Assembly: GCF_900129785.1 (NCBI RefSeq)
Contig: NZ_FSRC01000001.1
Span: 868,001 to 932,000, forward strand
Length of the DNA: 64,000 nucleotides
Reading direction: 5' to 3'
DNA from: Algoriphagus halophilus
Lineage (GTDB): Bacteria; Bacteroidota; Bacteroidia; Cytophagales; Cyclobacteriaceae
Below the pieces are notes generated by a model. It was not told the DNA's origin. It made no database searches and saw nothing but the letters and a program-made list of their open reading frames with translations. A program made the position numbers and the translations under genes. This document shows positions 62,414 through 64,000 of this stretch, piece by piece. Position 1 is the stretch's first letter. Every line of letters starts with the position of its first letter.

Positions 62414-63733
62414 ATGACAGGAAATTTAAACGAACAGGAGTCTATTCCAGTTTCCAAAGTTCAGAGAGCGGCAAAATTCATCTCTACAGGCGCAAAAGTA
62501 GGAGGGAATTATGTGAAGCATTATGCAAAAAAGGTAGTGAGACCTGGTTTGGATAAAGAAGAGCTTCATCAGAATAATGCCTCAGATATTTATAATTCTT
62601 TGAGTCAATTGAAGGGTTCAGCGTTGAAAGTGGCTCAGATGATGTCCATGGATAAGAATTTATTGCCAAGAGCATATCAAGACAAGTTTACGATGGCTCA
62701 GTATTCGGCTCCCCCACTTTCTTATCCTTTGGTGGTAAAAACTTTCCAGAAGTATTTCGGGAAATCTCCTGACCAGATGTACGATACTTTTACCAGGTCA
62801 GCGGTCAATGCAGCTTCTATTGGACAGGTTCATCAAGCTACAAAAGATGGCCAAACCTTGGCTGTAAAAATCCAATATCCAGGTATTGCAGATTCGGTAG
62901 GTTCAGACTTGAAATTGGTTCGGCCATTTGCGCTTCGATTATTAAACATGAATGAGCGGGAACTGGATCATTACATGGAAGAAGTGGAGGAGAAGCTCTT
63001 GGAGGAAACGGATTATCATTTGGAAGTACAGCGATCGAGAGAAATTTCTTCAGCATGTGCCCATATTCCAAATCTCAAATTCCCTAATTACTATGATGAG
63101 TATAGTTCCGACCGAATTATCACCATGGACTGGATTGAAGGGAAACATTTGAAGGAATGGTTGGAGACAAATCCTTCTCAGGAGGCCAGGAATAAAATTG
63201 GTCAAGCCCTGTGGGATTTTTACCACCACCAAGTCCATAACCTCAAGCAAGTACATGCAGACCCACACCCTGGGAATTTCATTGTCCAGGATTCGGATCA
63301 ATTGGGAATCATTGATTTTGGATGTGTCAAAGTGATACCTGAAGATTTTTATTCAGGATACTTTGCATTGATTAAAAAGGATTTGTTAATAAAACCACAG
63401 GAGTTGGATCAAATCTTTTTTGATCTCGAATTTATTTCTGAAAAGGATACCAAAGAGGAGCAAGCGTATTTTAAAGGAGTCTTTAGAGAGATGATTTCAT
63501 TATTAGGGAAGCCATTTCATGTGGATCGTTTTGACTTTTCAGATGATGGATTCTTTGAACAAATTTTTCAGCTAGGAGATAGAATTTCCAATGATAAGAT
63601 GTTTAAGAAATCCCGTCAGGCAAGAGGATCCAGACATGGGCTCTATATCAACCGCACTTATTTTGGGTTGTATAACCTGTTGAACCAATTGCAAGCAGAA
63701 ATTGATACGACCAAGCCAGATTGGCTGAAATAA
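62414..63733 (+). CDS. UbiB/ABC1/ADCK-family atypical kinase
   Basis: A 439-residue protein of the UbiB family, which supports isoprenoid quinone production or lipid handling through an atypical ATPase fold. Visible parts are the alanine-rich loop NAASIGQVH (132-140), the VAIK-like lysine in LAVKIQYPG, the glutamate-bearing ETDYHLE, the catalytic VHADPHPGNF and the metal-binding DFG in IIDFGCVKV. The KxGQ inhibitory motif reads K72-V-A-Q75, with Ala for the usual Gly. The window has menaquinone genes and no sign of ubiquinone synthesis, so its substrate pathway may differ from the named family member. Confidence 0.87.
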   Translation: MTGNLNEQESIPVSKVQRAAKFISTGAKVGGNYVKHYAKKVVRPGLDKEELHQNNASDIYNSLSQLKGSALKVAQMMSMDKNLLPRAYQDKFTMAQYSAPPLSYPLVVKTFQKYFGKSPDQMYDTFTRSAVNAASIGQVHQATKDGQTLAVKIQYPGIADSVGSDLKLVRPFALRLLNMNERELDHYMEEVEEKLLEETDYHLEVQRSREISSACAHIPNLKFPNYYDEYSSDRIITMDWIEGKHLKEWLETNPSQEARNKIGQALWDFYHHQVHNLKQVHADPHPGNFIVQDSDQLGIIDFGCVKVIPEDFYSGYFALIKKDLLIKPQELDQIFFDLEFISEKDTKEEQAYFKGVFREMISLLGKPFHVDRFDFSDDGFFEQIFQLGDRISNDKMFKKSRQARGSRHGLYINRTYFGLYNLLNQLQAEIDTTKPDWLK

Positions 63734-63761
63734 AAAAGGGAAGCAATTTGCTTCCCTTTTT
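63733..63761. terminator. Bidirectional intrinsic terminator
   Basis: 12-bp stem AAAAAGGGAAGC/GCTTCCCTTTTT with a 5-nt loop, flanked by A and T runs. It starts in the last base of the UbiB-like gene's stop codon and ends 3 bp from the convergent gene, so it can serve both. Confidence 0.88.
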
Positions 63762-63764
63762 GGT

Positions 63765-64000
63765 TTATTCCGCAGAGTTGTAGGTGACTCTATAAATAAC
63801 TCCCGCCATATCGTCTGAAATCAGCATGCTTCCATCTGGAAGCTCCTGAACATCGACTGGTCTGCCCCAGGCTTCTTGACTGGCCTCATCGAGCCAACCT
63901 TGGATAAAGATTTCCTCTCCAGTTACATTGGAGTTTCCGTCTAATTTCTCCACTGCAACCACATATCCTGATTTTTTGCTTCGGTTCCAAGAACCATGCT
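63765..64000 (-). CDS. Sorbosone dehydrogenase-like beta-propeller protein, C-terminal part (5' truncated by window end)
   Basis: The frame stays open to the window edge, reading ...HGSWNRSKKSGY before the internal GTG, so the gene starts outside. The C-terminal segment GRPVDVQELPDGSMLISDDM and GVIYRVTY is characteristic of the last blade of L-sorbosone dehydrogenase/soluble PQQ glucose dehydrogenase-type propellers, and HGSWNRS fits the preceding blade. Such proteins oxidise sugars with PQQ in the periplasm. The cofactor residues lie outside the visible part. Confidence 0.8.
   Translation of the reverse strand, partial: HGSWNRSKKSGYVVAVEKLDGNSNVTGEEIFIQGWLDEASQEAWGRPVDVQELPDGSMLISDDMAGVIYRVTYNSAE

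Overview
The window looks like a chromosomal segment of a Bacteroidota bacterium, most likely of the Cytophagales/Cyclobacteriaceae type (Algoriphagus-like; this placement is an inference). The reasons are two SusC/SusD pairs, a type III glutamine synthetase, a menaquinone pathway, AT-rich intergenic DNA, and several promoters with the Bacteroidota -7 element TAnnTTTG rather than a sigma70 -10 box. No tRNA or rRNA gene, CRISPR array, phage or insertion sequence was seen. Coding density is high.

Layout. 0-2 kb: the 3' end of a cysteine-rich Fe-S/FAD-linked oxidoreductase and a MscS channel. 2-9 kb: a complete histidine utilisation operon (hutHIUG, minus strand) facing a divergent LysR regulator; the intergenic region carries TGATAAC/GTTATCA dyads. 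9-11 kb: an XRE-type membrane regulator behind a tandem 11-bp repeat, and a GH16 lipoprotein. 11-15 kb: menaquinone genes (hotdog thioesterase, menF, menD; minus) with overlapping stop and start codons. 15-23 kb: a zinc-ribbon coiled-coil protein with a Nif3-like protein, then a compact plus-strand run lpxK, outer-membrane porin, miaE, GyrI-like, and an ABC permease. 23-27 kb: a GMC oxidoreductase with a possible Fe-S cysteine motif, then a TPP riboswitch, pnuT and an overlapping acyl-CoA-dehydrogenase-fold flavoprotein. 26-33 kb: glycogen branching enzyme, a DUF805 protein, mtaB and glnN.

33-54 kb is the main accessory region: two tandem SusC/SusD systems with matching promoters, a ROK sugar kinase, a secreted FAD oxidoreductase, and on the opposite strand a sulfatase, a vanadium-haloperoxidase-family protein, a giant FG-GAP/ASPIC protein and a ROK-family repressor. 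It reads as a nutrient-uptake locus for a probably sulfated or amino-sugar-containing substrate, but it has no recognisable glycoside hydrolase, so the substrate is open.

54-64 kb: a MORN-type repeat protein, fabH with an uncharacterised partner, an SRAP DNA-protein crosslink protein, a YheT-like hydrolase, the pyruvate dehydrogenase E2 subunit with two lipoyl domains behind a near-consensus promoter, hslV, a TetR-UbiB kinase pair, and the 3' end of a sorbosone-dehydrogenase-like gene.

The observations most worth a second look are the haloperoxidase/FG-GAP pair in the Sus locus, the riboswitch-controlled pnuT-flavoprotein pair, the LysR-type hut control region, the GMC enzyme with a C-x5-C-x3-C motif, and the UbiB homologue whose KxGQ motif reads KVAQ.
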